The position numbers and the translations under genes are program-made. This document shows positions 1-8,283 of a stretch of 64,000 nt of DNA, piece after piece. The stretch is from Pedobacter sp. SYSU D00535 (GTDB lineage: Bacteria; Bacteroidota; Bacteroidia; Sphingobacteriales; Sphingobacteriaceae). The DNA lies in NCBI RefSeq assembly GCF_017355855.1, contig NZ_JAFEWD010000001.1, positions 744,001 to 808,000 of the forward strand, read 5' to 3'. Each line of letters begins with the position of its first letter. Position 1 is the stretch's first letter. The notes beneath the pieces were generated by a model. That model worked only from the letters and a program-made list of their open reading frames with translations, was not told the origin of the DNA and made no database searches.

Positions 1-1417
1 GGCTTTTATGTATATGGGTTTGGCATTACTAGTGCTCGGCAACGGCTTCTTCAAACCTAATATGACTTCTATCCTTTCGGAGATGTATAAAAAACACCCG
101 GAGAAAAAGGACGGAGCTTACACCATCTTCTACATGGGAGTGAATGCCGGCGCATTTCTCGGGATGTTGCTTTGCGGTTATATAGGAGAAAATCCCAACT
201 GGGGATGGAGCTATGGCTTCGGCCTGGCAGGTATTTTCATGTTTATCGGAATGCTTCAGTTCTATTTTACCCAGAACATTTTTGGCACTATTGGGCTAAA
301 ACCTGTTGAAGACAAAGAAACAAGGGAAGACCTAGGCGATCCTGCGGAAGCTCAACGGAATCCCTTTTCAACTTTCGACCTTGTTTTGATTGGCATTATC
401 TCTATTACCGGATTGATTTGGGTAATAAATGATCCGCTTTCCAAAATCACTTCTGTCAATTTCTTCAATTTTACGGTAGGAGATATATCCGGAAGCAACG
501 TAGCCATTAGTGTTGCCTTGATTCTCTTCCTCATTATCTTGATAAAAAGGATTTCTCAGTATACTCCTGTCCTGCGCGACAAAATGATTGCAGTAATAAT
601 CCTTGCCTTTATTACCATTTTCTTCTGGGCATCTTTCGAACAAGCTGGAGGTTCGATGACCATCTTTGCAAAAGATTACACAGCCCGGGTTTTGGAAGGC
701 AATTACAAGGTGATCTTCAACGTCGTTAACACGCTTATCACCATTATCCCCCTTGCTATCATCAGCTACGTATTATTTAAACTGTTCAGGAACACCTTCG
801 GTCGTTTTGCCCTCGGGAATATTATACTCGCTTCCGGTTTTATAGTTATCTGGGGAATTGTGATTTACATGCTGTCGAATCAGTACAATGCAGTGCAGGC
901 AGAAGTACCGGCGACCTGGTTTGGTGTATTAAACTCCTTATTCATTATTACCTTTGCACCCCTGATTTCAAAGATCTGGGAAAGTAAATTCAACCCTTTT
1001 GCAACAATCAAGTACGGTCTGGGTATGATGCTTTTGGGGCTGGGATTTGCAGTGCTCTCTTACGGTGCCAGTGACATCCCTCAGGGAGCCAAAGTAGCTT
1101 CTGTTAGCATGGTGTGGCTTGTATTCGCCTACTTTTTCCATACCATGGGAGAACTTTTTATATCGCCGGTGGGCTTATCTTACGTAAGCAAACTTGTTCC
1201 GGGAAGAATGATAGCAATTATGTTTGGAATTTGGTACCTGGCCATTGCCATTGGAAATAAAATTGCCGGAACTTTAGGTGGGATGATTGACCAAATTACC
1301 GCGCAGTATTCGATGTCAACTTTCTTCCTGATCTTTACACTAATACCGATAGGTCTAGGTTTATTGATCATGTTACTTACTCCGTTGGTCAAGAAATTAA
1401 TGCACGGCGTCCACTAG
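1..1417 (+). CDS. Proton-dependent oligopeptide transporter (POT/PTR2 family), 5'-truncated
   Basis: Inner-membrane symporter that takes up di- and tripeptides with protons. The window opens inside the gene: the frame is already open at base 2, so the ATG at 8 is probably internal. The 469 residues visible contain the PTR2 signature region (GNGFFKPN, then IFYMGVNAGAF), roughly ten hydrophobic helices and a C-terminal tail ending LVKKLMHGVH. Members of the family are usually near 500-550 residues, so perhaps 50-100 residues are missing at the N-terminus. A strong intrinsic terminator follows 14 bases after the stop, so the gene ends its transcription unit. The family assignment is secure; the exact peptide specificity cannot be read from sequence. 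Confidence 0.9.
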   Translation, partial: AFMYMGLALLVLGNGFFKPNMTSILSEMYKKHPEKKDGAYTIFYMGVNAGAFLGMLLCGYIGENPNWGWSYGFGLAGIFMFIGMLQFYFTQNIFGTIGLKPVEDKETREDLGDPAEAQRNPFSTFDLVLIGIISITGLIWVINDPLSKITSVNFFNFTVGDISGSNVAISVALILFLIILIKRISQYTPVLRDKMIAVIILAFITIFFWASFEQAGGSMTIFAKDYTARVLEGNYKVIFNVVNTLITIIPLAIISYVLFKLFRNTFGRFALGNIILASGFIVIWGIVIYMLSNQYNAVQAEVPATWFGVLNSLFIITFAPLISKIWESKFNPFATIKYGLGMMLLGLGFAVLSYGASDIPQGAKVASVSMVWLVFAYFFHTMGELFISPVGLSYVSKLVPGRMIAIMFGIWYLAIAIGNKIAGTLGGMIDQITAQYSMSTFFLIFTLIPIGLGLLIMLLTPLVKKLMHGVH

Positions 1418-1431
1418 CATTAACAATATTT

Positions 1432-1460
1432 ACCCCCGGTTTTTGCCGGGGGTTCTTTTT
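1432..1460 (+). terminator. Intrinsic terminator after the peptide transporter
   Basis: Perfect 8-bp stem ACCCCCGG (1432-1439) / CCGGGGGT (1446-1453), 6-base loop, then a T-rich tract. It overlaps the longest possible reading frame of the next gene (opening at 1443), which argues that that gene starts later, at 1503. Confidence 0.9.
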
Positions 1461-1475
1461 TCTGTTTCAAAAAAT

Positions 1476-1483
1476 TACTTTTG
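1476..1483 (+). promoter_or_regulatory. TAnnTTTG promoter box for the polyprenol glycosyltransferase
   Basis: TACTTTTG matches the Bacteroidota -7 consensus TAnnTTTG. It lies about 20 bases before the GTG start at 1503 and just after the upstream terminator. Confidence 0.65.
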
Positions 1484-1502
1484 CTCCTTTCACTGCCCCG
1501 AC

Positions 1503-2240
1503 GTGTTATCAGACAGCTTAGTACTTATTCCGACATATAACGAAAAAGAGAACATCGAGAAAATTATTCGAAAGGTTTTCTCTTTAACTCACCCCTTCCA
1601 TATCTTGATCATCGATGACGGCTCGCCGGACGGCACTGCTGATATAGTGAAGCACTTACAGGGAGAGTTCGACGGGAAATTATATATCGAAGAGCGGAAA
1701 GGGAAACTTGGACTTGGCACGGCTTATATTCACGGTTTTAAGTGGGCACTGCGTCATAATTATGAATATATCTTTGAGATGGATGCAGATTTCTCTCATA
1801 ACCCCGACGACCTTATCCGCCTTCGTGAGGCTTGTGTTCACGGAGCAGACGTTGCGATTGGCTCACGATATATTAAAGGCGTAAATGTTGTAAACTGGCC
1901 GATGAACCGTGTTTTGATGTCCTATTTTGCATCGGTGTATGTTCGGTATGTTACGGGCATCCCTATTCAGGACGCTACGGCAGGCTTTAAATGCTACCGC
2001 CGTAAAGTGCTCGAAACGATAGAGCTTGACCGGATCAAATTTGTAGGTTACGCCTTTCAGATCGAGATGAAGTTTACGGCCATTCAGCACGGGTTTAAGG
2101 TAGTAGAAGTACCTATCATTTTCACAGACCGGACGGAAGGCACCTCGAAGATGAGTACAAAAATCTTCCGGGAAGCCTTTCTTGGTGTTATTCAAATGAA
2201 AGTAGGCAGCTTGTTCAGAAAATATAAAAAGGCCTCTTAA
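1503..2240 (+). CDS. Polyprenol monophosphomannose synthase-like glycosyltransferase (GT2)
   Basis: Cytoplasmic family-2 glycosyltransferase that would transfer mannose or another hexose from a nucleotide sugar to a polyprenyl phosphate, giving a lipid-linked donor for envelope glycans. The sequence shows the N-terminal LIPTYNEKENI nucleotide-binding start, the acidic MDADFSHNPDDL metal/donor motif and a C-terminal IFTDRTEGTSKMS segment typical of the DPM1-like branch. There is no added transmembrane domain. The GTG at 1503 is preferred over an opening at 1443, because the latter begins inside a terminator and a promoter box sits at 1476-1483. That gives about 245 residues, normal for the branch. 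Confidence 0.85.
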   Translation: MLSDSLVLIPTYNEKENIEKIIRKVFSLTHPFHILIIDDGSPDGTADIVKHLQGEFDGKLYIEERKGKLGLGTAYIHGFKWALRHNYEYIFEMDADFSHNPDDLIRLREACVHGADVAIGSRYIKGVNVVNWPMNRVLMSYFASVYVRYVTGIPIQDATAGFKCYRRKVLETIELDRIKFVGYAFQIEMKFTAIQHGFKVVEVPIIFTDRTEGTSKMSTKIFREAFLGVIQMKVGSLFRKYKKAS

Positions 2241-2343
2241 ATTCTTGTTTCGAGTACCTGTTATCTGGCAGCAAGCGATAGTCGAGCCCCCCGCCTCTCA
2301 TCCATAAAATGTAAGTTTTTTCCATCATTACCTAAACGCTTCA

Positions 2344-2351
2344 TATATTTG
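2344..2351 (+). promoter_or_regulatory. TAnnTTTG promoter box, almost touching the aminotransferase start
   Basis: TATATTTG is a perfect consensus -7 box. The ATG at 2357 follows only 5 bases after it, so the transcript is probably leaderless or nearly so. Confidence 0.7.
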
Positions 2352-2356
2352 CGCTT

Positions 2357-3574
2357 ATGAGTATTTTATCGAACAGAATTAATAATCTTGCTGAGTCGGC
2401 AACTATTAAAATGGCCAAACTCGGAAGAGAGCTAGCAGCACAAGGTGTTGACGTGATCAGCCTTAGTCTTGGTGAAACAGATTTTTTTACCCCTGATTTC
2501 GTTAAAGACGCTGCCAAGAAAGCTATTGATGAAAACTATTCTTACTACACTCCTGTTGCAGGTTACCCAGAGCTGAGAAAGGCTATCGCAGCCAAACTTA
2601 AGCGCGAAAATAATATAGATTATAACTTCGATCAGATTGTTGTTTCAACCGGTGCAAAACAGTCTTTGGCAAACGCAATTCTTTGTCTTGTTAATCCTGG
2701 CGAAGAAGTGATTATCCCAACTCCTTATTGGGTATCTTATTCTGAGCTAGTAAAATTAGCTGATGGTGAGTCTGTTTTCATCAACGCGACCATCGATTCT
2801 GATTTCAAAATCACTCCGGAGCAACTAGAAGCAGCAATAACTCCGAAAACGAAGCTGTTCATGTTCTCCTCTCCAAACAACCCTACAGGTACTGTTTACA
2901 CTCGCGAAGAGCTGGCCGCGCTGGTGGCTGTTTTTGAGAAATACCCGAATATCTACATCATTTCTGATGAAATTTATGAACACATCAATTTCATTGGTCA
3001 GCATACGTCAATAGCAGAATTTGAAAGCGTGAAAGACCGTGTAATCATTATCAATGGCCTATCTAAAGCTTATGCGATGACAGGCTGGAGATTAGGTTTC
3101 TCTGCCAGTAACAAAGAAATTGCTAATGCTATAGACAAACTTCAGAGCCAGGTTACTTCGGGAACATCTTCTATTACGCAGATGGCCGGTGTTGCAGCTT
3201 ACAATGGGAGTCTGGACAGCGTAAAGGAAATGCAGAAAGTTTTCTTGAAACGCCGCGACCTTGTGTACGGATTACTTAAGGAAATCCCAGGCCTGAAAGT
3301 AAACTTACCAGCTGGAGCTTTCTACTTTTTCCCTGAAGTGAGCTCATTCTTTGGAAAATCGGTGGATGGAGAAGTAATTAAAAATGCCGATGATCTTTCC
3401 TTATACCTTTTAAATAAAGGTCATGTGGCAACGGTAAGTGGCGACTCTTTTGGCGATCCAAATTCAATCCGTCTTTCTTACGCAGCTGCAGAAGACAAAT
3501 TAATAGAAGCTTGTAAACGTATTAAATTTGCATTAGAACAGTTAAAAGATGAAAAAACTGTTCCAGCAGTTTAA
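2357..3574 (+). CDS. Pyridoxal-phosphate aminotransferase, class I (aspartate aminotransferase type)
   Basis: Cytoplasmic PLP enzyme of the AspAT I-gamma type, exchanging amino groups between aspartate (or related amino acids) and 2-oxoglutarate. Visible landmarks are SLSLGETDF near residue 35, STGAKQSL for phosphate binding, the SSPNNPTGTVY substrate motif, SDEIYEHI, and NGLSKAYAMTGWRLGF holding the PLP-binding lysine near residue 239. Its 405 residues are normal. The 3' end overlaps the next gene by 26 bases, so the two are translated as one unit. The start is supported by the N-terminus MSILSNRINNLAESATIKMAK, usual for this branch as I know it, despite the very close promoter box. Confidence 0.9.
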   Translation: MSILSNRINNLAESATIKMAKLGRELAAQGVDVISLSLGETDFFTPDFVKDAAKKAIDENYSYYTPVAGYPELRKAIAAKLKRENNIDYNFDQIVVSTGAKQSLANAILCLVNPGEEVIIPTPYWVSYSELVKLADGESVFINATIDSDFKITPEQLEAAITPKTKLFMFSSPNNPTGTVYTREELAALVAVFEKYPNIYIISDEIYEHINFIGQHTSIAEFESVKDRVIIINGLSKAYAMTGWRLGFSASNKEIANAIDKLQSQVTSGTSSITQMAGVAAYNGSLDSVKEMQKVFLKRRDLVYGLLKEIPGLKVNLPAGAFYFFPEVSSFFGKSVDGEVIKNADDLSLYLLNKGHVATVSGDSFGDPNSIRLSYAAAEDKLIEACKRIKFALEQLKDEKTVPAV

Positions 3575-4523
3575 TACCCTTAATATTCTTATAATAGGCG
3601 ATGTCATGATGGACTCCTACCTTTGGGGAAGTGTAGAACGCATTTCCCCGGAGGCGCCTGTTCCTGTTGTATCTGTAAAAAAGAAGGAAAACCGTCTGGG
3701 TGGAGCTGCTAATGTGGCCCTGAACATTCAGGCCCTGGGAGCTAATGCTCTCATTTGCGCTGCGATTGGCGACGATCTGGAAGGCGACGAGTTTATACGC
3801 TTAATGGAGCATCAGGAATTGAACACTGATGGCTTGATCCGCCTAAGCAACCGTCCCACCACCGTAAAAACCCGAGTTATTGGCCATCGCCAACAAATGC
3901 TCCGTATTGACGCTGAGATGGACGAGGAGCTTTCAGAGGCTGATTCTGGCAAGCTCCTTTATAAGGTTCGCGAACTTTTGGATGAGAGACAGATAGACGC
4001 TATAATTTTTGAAGACTACGACAAAGGAGTGCTGTCTGAAAGGCTGGTGAAAGAAGTAGTAACGGAAGCAAACAGACGCAAAATTATTACCGTTGTAGAC
4101 CCGAAGAAACGGAATTTCCTTTGTTATAAGGATGTCACTCTTTTTAAACCCAACCTGAAAGAACTTCGGGAAGGCTTAAAAGTAGAAATTGACGTAACAC
4201 AGCCGGAGGAACTGGAGTCAGCTGTTAAGCTACTTCAAGACAAACTTGGCGCCCGCCAAATAATGGTAACCCTCTCCGAACACGGTGTGTTCATTCAGTC
4301 GGAAAAGGGAAAAAAGATTATTCCCGCTCACATACGGGACATTGCGGACGTATCCGGAGCAGGAGACACCGTAATTGCAACAACGGCAGTTTGTCTTGCG
4401 GCCGGCCTCGATGAGTTTCAAACCGCCGCTATAGCTAATCTAGCGGGGGGACTCGTATGTGAATATGTGGGCGTAGTACCTATTAATAAAGAGCAACTAC
4501 TTAAAGAAGCTGAGTTAATCTAA
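3549..4523 (+). CDS. rfaE1: D-glycero-beta-D-manno-heptose-7-phosphate kinase (PfkB family, single domain)
   Basis: Ribokinase-type sugar kinase that phosphorylates heptose 7-phosphate at C1 on the route to ADP-heptose for lipopolysaccharide core. The sequence has GDVMMDSYLWG near residue 17, the RfaE-specific ERISPEAPVPVV, the sugar-binding GGAANVA, and the PfkB anion-hole/catalytic signature DVSGAGDT with the catalytic Asp at about residue 273. At 324 residues it is the kinase half only; the adenylyltransferase half found in fused HldE is absent and must be elsewhere. It begins inside the 3' end of the aminotransferase gene. Substrate assignment rests on the SPEAPVP motif. Confidence 0.88.
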   Translation: MKKLFQQFNTLNILIIGDVMMDSYLWGSVERISPEAPVPVVSVKKKENRLGGAANVALNIQALGANALICAAIGDDLEGDEFIRLMEHQELNTDGLIRLSNRPTTVKTRVIGHRQQMLRIDAEMDEELSEADSGKLLYKVRELLDERQIDAIIFEDYDKGVLSERLVKEVVTEANRRKIITVVDPKKRNFLCYKDVTLFKPNLKELREGLKVEIDVTQPEELESAVKLLQDKLGARQIMVTLSEHGVFIQSEKGKKIIPAHIRDIADVSGAGDTVIATTAVCLAAGLDEFQTAAIANLAGGLVCEYVGVVPINKEQLLKEAELI

Positions 4524-4614
4524 AAGGTCAAAACTGTTTTATCAAAGTTTTGTCTTTTAATTGTTTAAAACTAAAACGGCGGGGCAAATTGGTAAAATGT
4601 CGTCTATTTTTCAC

Positions 4615-4622
4615 TAAATTTG
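4615..4622 (+). promoter_or_regulatory. TAnnTTTG promoter box for queA
   Basis: TAAATTTG, a perfect -7 match, 25 bases before the queA ATG. Confidence 0.7.
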
Positions 4623-4647
4623 CCCGCTAAAAAATTTATATTATTTT

Positions 4648-5697
4648 ATGAAATTATCGCAGTTCAAGTTTAACCTACCCGAATCTTTAATCGCTCATTC
4701 TCCTGCAGATCAGCGTGATGAGGCGCGTCTAATGGTACTAGATCGTCAGACCGGTGCTATTGAGCACAAGATTTTTAAAGACGTCCTGGGTTATTTTAAT
4801 GAACACGACGTGATGATTTTGAATAACACCAAGGTTTTTCCAGCCAGAATGTATGGCAATAAGGAAAAAACAGGTGCCACTATCGAAGTTTTCCTTTTAA
4901 GAGAATTAAATAAAGAACTACGTCTGTGGGATGTACTGGTTGATCCGGCACGCAAAATCCGCGTAGGAAATAAATTATATTTTGGAGAGGACGATCTTTT
5001 GGTTGCAGAGGTGGTTGACAATACCACTTCGCGGGGAAGAACAATCCGCTTCTTGTTCGATGGAACTGACGAAGAATTCCGACGCAACATCGAGATCCTT
5101 GGAGAGACTCCCCTTCCCAAATACATTAAACGCAAGGCAACAGAAGAAGACAAAGAGCGCTATCAAACCATCTTTGCAAAAAAAGAAGGCGCAGTGGCTG
5201 CTCCAACTGCCGGCCTCCATTTTAGCCGCGAGTTGATGAAACGTTTGGAACTTAAAGGCGTTGAGTTTGCTGAGGTTACCCTTCATGTTGGCTTGGGGAC
5301 TTTCCGCGCTGTAGAAGTAGAAGACTTAACAAAGCACAAGATGGATTCTGAACAGTTCATCATTGAACAGAAGGACGCTGACATTGTAAACAGAGCAATC
5401 GAAGACAAACGTCGGGTTTGCGCCGTAGGGACTACTTCGATGCGAGCAATCGAATCTGCAGTCTCCGCAAACAGAACCTTAAAAGCGGCTAACGATTGGA
5501 CAAGCAAGTTCATATTTCCTCCGTATGACTTCAGCATTGCCAATAGTATGATTACCAATTTTCATACGCCGGAGTCTACTTTGCTTATGATGATTTGCGC
5601 TTTCGGTGGATACGAAAATGTAATGAATGCTTATGAAGTAGCGGTAAAAGAGAAATACCGATTCTACAGCTATGGAGATGCCATGCTGATTATTTAG
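4648..5697 (+). CDS. queA: S-adenosylmethionine:tRNA ribosyltransferase-isomerase
   Basis: Catalyses the penultimate step of queuosine synthesis, moving the ribosyl part of SAM onto preQ1 at the wobble position of GUN tRNAs. The protein starts [20 protein letters not shown] and contains the family landmarks [34 protein letters not shown] and the C-terminal [12 protein letters not shown]. The length of 349 residues matches the family. It is monocistronic here: its own promoter box lies 25 bases upstream and a terminator 40 bases downstream. Confidence 0.96.
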   Translation: MKLSQFKFNLPESLIAHSPADQRDEARLMVLDRQTGAIEHKIFKDVLGYFNEHDVMILNNTKVFPARMYGNKEKTGATIEVFLLRELNKELRLWDVLVDPARKIRVGNKLYFGEDDLLVAEVVDNTTSRGRTIRFLFDGTDEEFRRNIEILGETPLPKYIKRKATEEDKERYQTIFAKKEGAVAAPTAGLHFSRELMKRLELKGVEFAEVTLHVGLGTFRAVEVEDLTKHKMDSEQFIIEQKDADIVNRAIEDKRRVCAVGTTSMRAIESAVSANRTLKAANDWTSKFIFPPYDFSIANSMITNFHTPESTLLMMICAFGGYENVMNAYEVAVKEKYRFYSYGDAMLII

Positions 5698-5738
5698 AAT
5701 TGCCCTTACCCGTTAAATATAAAAGCAAAATAAATAGG

Positions 5739-5766
5739 TGGAGATTGTGATCAATCTCCATTTTTT
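5739..5766 (+). terminator. Intrinsic terminator after queA
   Basis: Perfect 9-bp stem TGGAGATTG (5739-5747) / CAATCTCCA (5752-5760), loop TGAT, then six T. Confidence 0.9.
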
Positions 5767-5796
5767 GGTTTAAGCGTACTCCTTTCGTCCCTTTTA

Positions 5797-6468
5797 ATGA
5801 AAACATATGCCATCATAGTAGCAGGAGGCTCTGGTAGCCGAATGGGAACAGAATTGCCAAAACAGTTTCTAGAGGTAAATTCCAAACCGGTTCTGATGCA
5901 TACATTACTTGCTTTCCACCGCTCATCAGTTAAACCTGAAATACTTTTGGTGCTCAATAAGCATTATCATAACTTTTGGAAAGAACTGTGCGCCCTTCAT
6001 CAATTTGATGTTCCTCATATCTTGGTAGAAGGTGGCGAAGAAAGATTTCATTCAGTGAAAAATGCACTCAATTTAGTACATCAACCCTCTCTTGTCGCTA
6101 TTCATGATGCAGTAAGACCAGTAATAAGTAATGAATTGATAACGCGTTGCTTTAATGAAGCTGAAGAGAATTTAGCCGTAATTCCTGCAGTCAGCAGCCG
6201 AGACTCCTTACGTCAAAAACAAGGAAATGGTACAGTAGCACTCAACCGATCTGAGGTTCTGATTGTACAGACACCTCAAGTTTTTCATTCCGACATTTTG
6301 AACAAGGCCTACCTGCAGCCCTATTCCGACAATTTTACTGATGATGCATCAGTAGTAGAAAGAAACGGAAACGAAATCGTTATCACAGAGGGAGATTCGA
6401 AAAATATAAAAATCACGTATCCGGAAGATTTGGAGATAGTTGCGCTATTTCTAAAAAGTGAGGCATAA
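5797..6468 (+). CDS. ispD: 2-C-methyl-D-erythritol 4-phosphate cytidylyltransferase
   Basis: Third step of the non-mevalonate isoprenoid pathway: joins CTP and methylerythritol phosphate. The N-terminus MKTYAIIVAGGSGSRMG carries the nucleotide-binding GGxGxRMG loop with a downstream lysine in ELPKQF. AIHDAVRPVIS holds the conserved DAVRP motif, and IVQTPQVF and FTDDASVVE are also in place. The 223 residues are normal. The gene stands alone between two terminators; I could not identify a clean TAnnTTTG box upstream. Confidence 0.94.
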   Translation: MKTYAIIVAGGSGSRMGTELPKQFLEVNSKPVLMHTLLAFHRSSVKPEILLVLNKHYHNFWKELCALHQFDVPHILVEGGEERFHSVKNALNLVHQPSLVAIHDAVRPVISNELITRCFNEAEENLAVIPAVSSRDSLRQKQGNGTVALNRSEVLIVQTPQVFHSDILNKAYLQPYSDNFTDDASVVERNGNEIVITEGDSKNIKITYPEDLEIVALFLKSEA

Positions 6469-6473
6469 AAAAA

Positions 6474-6500
6474 AATCCGGGCTGAACCCGGATTCTTTTA
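6474..6500. terminator. Intrinsic terminator shared by ispD and the small membrane gene
   Basis: Perfect 8-bp stem AATCCGGG (6474-6481) / CCCGGATT (6487-6494) with A-rich and T-rich flanks, so it can act for ispD (+) and the converging 6524-6676 gene (-). Confidence 0.85.
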
Positions 6501-6523
6501 AAACCTATTTTTATTGGTGGCTA

Positions 6524-6676
6524 CTAAACGGCCCCACGTATCACTCGTAATAAAATTGCAATAATTGCTATTACCAATAGAATGTGGATAATTCCTCCGG
6601 TAGCATATCCTCCAAAAAAGCTCACAGCCCAGATTATTACCAGGATAACTGCGATGAAATAAAGTAAATTTCCCAT
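6524..6676 (-). CDS. Small lmo0937-family membrane protein (50 aa)
   Basis: Read directly from the minus strand: starts MGNLLYFIAVILVIIW, ends AIIAILLRVIRGAV. Two hydrophobic segments (about residues 3-20 and 28-45) are separated by a glycine-rich turn (FFGGYATGG). This matches the short lmo0937/DUF5670 membrane proteins found across Bacteroidota and Firmicutes; their function is unknown and a link to stress is often assumed. It is too short for most gene callers. It shares a terminator with ispD. The intergenic sequence upstream is AT-rich, with a near-match to the -7 box (TATCTTTC on the minus strand). Confidence 0.85.
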   Translation of the reverse strand: MGNLLYFIAVILVIIWAVSFFGGYATGGIIHILLVIAIIAILLRVIRGAV

Positions 6677-6865
6677 AGTAGTATGTTTTTCGTTTTAGAT
6701 TGATTATTTCATTTGAAAGATATATTACAAAAAGCGGACCAGTTATTTGGCGTTAGCTAGCTGTGTAGTTTTCGCTATACAAGAAAAACAGATACTCAGG
6801 GGTAAAAAGGCAGGAAGATAGAGAAGGTAAGTTACTGATAATTTTTTAGTTGGCTAATGCCTTAA

Positions 6866-6890
6866 CAAAAAACCCTGCGGGTGCAGGGCT
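6866..6890 (-). terminator. Intrinsic terminator of the DUF2795 gene
   Basis: On the minus strand GCCCTGC-ACCC-GCAGGG followed by TTTTTTG, just past the stop of the gene at 6895. Confidence 0.8.
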
Positions 6891-6894
6891 TCTA

Positions 6895-7116
6895 TTAATA
6901 TTCGTCTTCGTTAAAAAAGAAATCATCCTTTGTAGGATAATCAGGCCATATTTCCTCTATATTTTCATAAGGCTCGCCGTCATCTTCGAGAGCCTGGAGA
7001 TTTTCAATCACTTCAACAGGCGCTCCTGAGCGGATAGCATAGTCAATTAACTCATCTTTTGTAGCAGGCCATGGAGCGTCTTCCAGGTGCGATGCTAATT
7101 CTAATGTCCAATACAT
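6895..7116 (-). CDS. DUF2795 domain protein (73 aa)
   Basis: Short acidic cytoplasmic protein, start MYWTLELASHLEDAPWPATK, strongly conserved across Bacteroidota as I recall it and assigned to DUF2795. Function unknown; the fold is thought to be small and helical. The C-terminus is very acidic (DDFFFNEDEY). It is a single-gene unit with its own promoter box (7150-7157) and terminator (6866-6890). The compact, conserved sequence suggests a housekeeping or stress role, but nothing in this context says which. Confidence 0.85.
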   Translation of the reverse strand: MYWTLELASHLEDAPWPATKDELIDYAIRSGAPVEVIENLQALEDDGEPYENIEEIWPDYPTKDDFFFNEDEY

Positions 7117-7149
7117 ATTTTCAAAGTTTAAGCTTCTCTAAATTTGTCG

Positions 7150-7157
7150 CAAAAGTA
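7150..7157 (-). promoter_or_regulatory. TAnnTTTG promoter box for the DUF2795 gene
   Basis: TACTTTTG on the minus strand, 34 bases before the ATG at 7116. Confidence 0.65.
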
Positions 7158-7196
7158 TAATAAAAAATATAAGAATTTGAAATTTAATTTTAAAAC

Positions 7197-7745
7197 TCAC
7201 ACGCGCGGAACCCACTTATTTTCCTCGATTCCTTCATCCAAACACATCTTTCTAGCCAAAACAAACAGATAATCGCTCAGACGGTTAAGATACATTACAA
7301 CTTTCTCTTCTACAAAACTTTCTTCCGAAAGTTGCACTACCAGCCGCTCTGCCCTTCTGCACACACACCTAGCTATATGGCAGAAAGAAACAGCGGTAGC
7401 ACCGCCGGGCAATATAAAATGCTTAAGCGCAGGAAGCTCCAATTCCAACAAGTCCATTTCCTTCTCCAGGAACTCAATATCCGAATCATACAGGTCGGGA
7501 ATCTTCATCCGTGACTTCTCAGGGTCAGAAGCAAGACTAGCGCCTATTGTGAAAAGGCGGTCCTGAATCTCCTTTAGTATATCCTTCTGCCGATCGTTCA
7601 GCTGTTGGTCTCTTACCAGTCCTATGTACGAGTTTAATTCGTCGACTGTCCCATACGCTTCGATGCGCTGGTGGCTTTTAGCAACGCGTACTCCACCTAT
7701 CAGAGAGGTTTTTCCGCTATCCCCGGTTTTTGTATAAATCTTCAT
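7197..7745 (-). CDS. ATP:cob(I)alamin adenosyltransferase, PduO type
   Basis: Transfers the adenosyl group of ATP to cob(I)alamin to make coenzyme B12. The N-terminus MKIYTKTGDSGKTSLIGG is the diagnostic PduO ATP-binding start. Also present are AYGTVDELNSYIG, FILPGG and the RAERLVVQL helix with CRR upstream, giving 182 residues as usual. An upstream extension of the frame (to 7796) lies inside the neighbouring gene and lacks family sequence, so ATG 7745 is chosen. Its ATG follows the regulator's stop codon after one base, so translation is probably coupled. Confidence 0.93.
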   Translation of the reverse strand: MKIYTKTGDSGKTSLIGGVRVAKSHQRIEAYGTVDELNSYIGLVRDQQLNDRQKDILKEIQDRLFTIGASLASDPEKSRMKIPDLYDSDIEFLEKEMDLLELELPALKHFILPGGATAVSFCHIARCVCRRAERLVVQLSEESFVEEKVVMYLNRLSDYLFVLARKMCLDEGIEENKWVPRV

Positions 7746-7746
7746 G

Positions 7747-8184
7747 TTACAGCTTAATTTCAGCTTCTCTCTCCAAAGCTTGTCTTCTGGCTTCAAATAT
7801 ATGAGTCATATTCTCCGTGGCCCAATCTGATAGATGCATCAATTGTACCAGCAGACTCCTTCCCAGCTCTGTTAATTGATACTCTACCCGCGGCGGAATT
7901 TCTGGGTAAACTGTTCTTGTTACCAAGCCGTCTTGCTCCAAATGTCGCAATGTAACCGTCAGCATCCGTTGCGACACGCCATGAATCTTTTTCATCATCT
8001 CCCCAAATCGCAACTTGTCACTTTTCCCTAAAACTATGATGGCATGAACAGACCATTTATCGCTAATGCGGTCTATCACGTCACTTATTGGACACATCGT
8101 CTTTGTCGGCATACTGTCAGGAAATCGTTTCCCAACTTTTTCTGAACTCGCTCCTGAGCCCTTTGATCCATTAGTTACTTCCAT
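7747..8184 (-). CDS. HxlR-family winged-helix transcriptional regulator
   Basis: DNA-binding regulator of the HxlR/MarR-like type. Around residue 31 is the conserved cysteine (TMCPISDVIDRISDKWS), followed by FGEMMKKIHGVSQRMLTVTLRHLEQDGLV (recognition region) and the wing VEYQLTELG. The 145 residues include a low-complexity N-terminal tail. It is divergent from a nitroreductase, a common HxlR arrangement in which the regulator represses its neighbour in response to oxidants or electrophiles through the cysteine; that response is inferred from relatives. It precedes the adenosyltransferase in an operon. Confidence 0.9.
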   Translation of the reverse strand: MEVTNGSKGSGASSEKVGKRFPDSMPTKTMCPISDVIDRISDKWSVHAIIVLGKSDKLRFGEMMKKIHGVSQRMLTVTLRHLEQDGLVTRTVYPEIPPRVEYQLTELGRSLLVQLMHLSDWATENMTHIFEARRQALEREAEIKL

Positions 8185-8224
8185 ACAACCTTGTATTAAA
8201 AAAGTGCCTTATTGTTTTATACTA

Positions 8225-8259
8225 AGTTACTAAATAGTTTTGAGTTATTAAAAGTAACT
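8225..8259 (+). promoter_or_regulatory. Nitroreductase promoter boxed by an inverted repeat (candidate HxlR operator)
   Basis: AGTTACT at 8225-8231 and its reverse complement AGTAACT at 8253-8259 flank a consensus -7 box TAGTTTTG (8235-8242). A third AGTTACT occurs at 8173-8179, inside the start of hxlR. A dimer bound to the repeat would cover the promoter. The binding protein is inferred from the divergent regulator. Confidence 0.6.
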
Positions 8260-8283
8260 AAAAAAATAATAATAATCGAAGTT

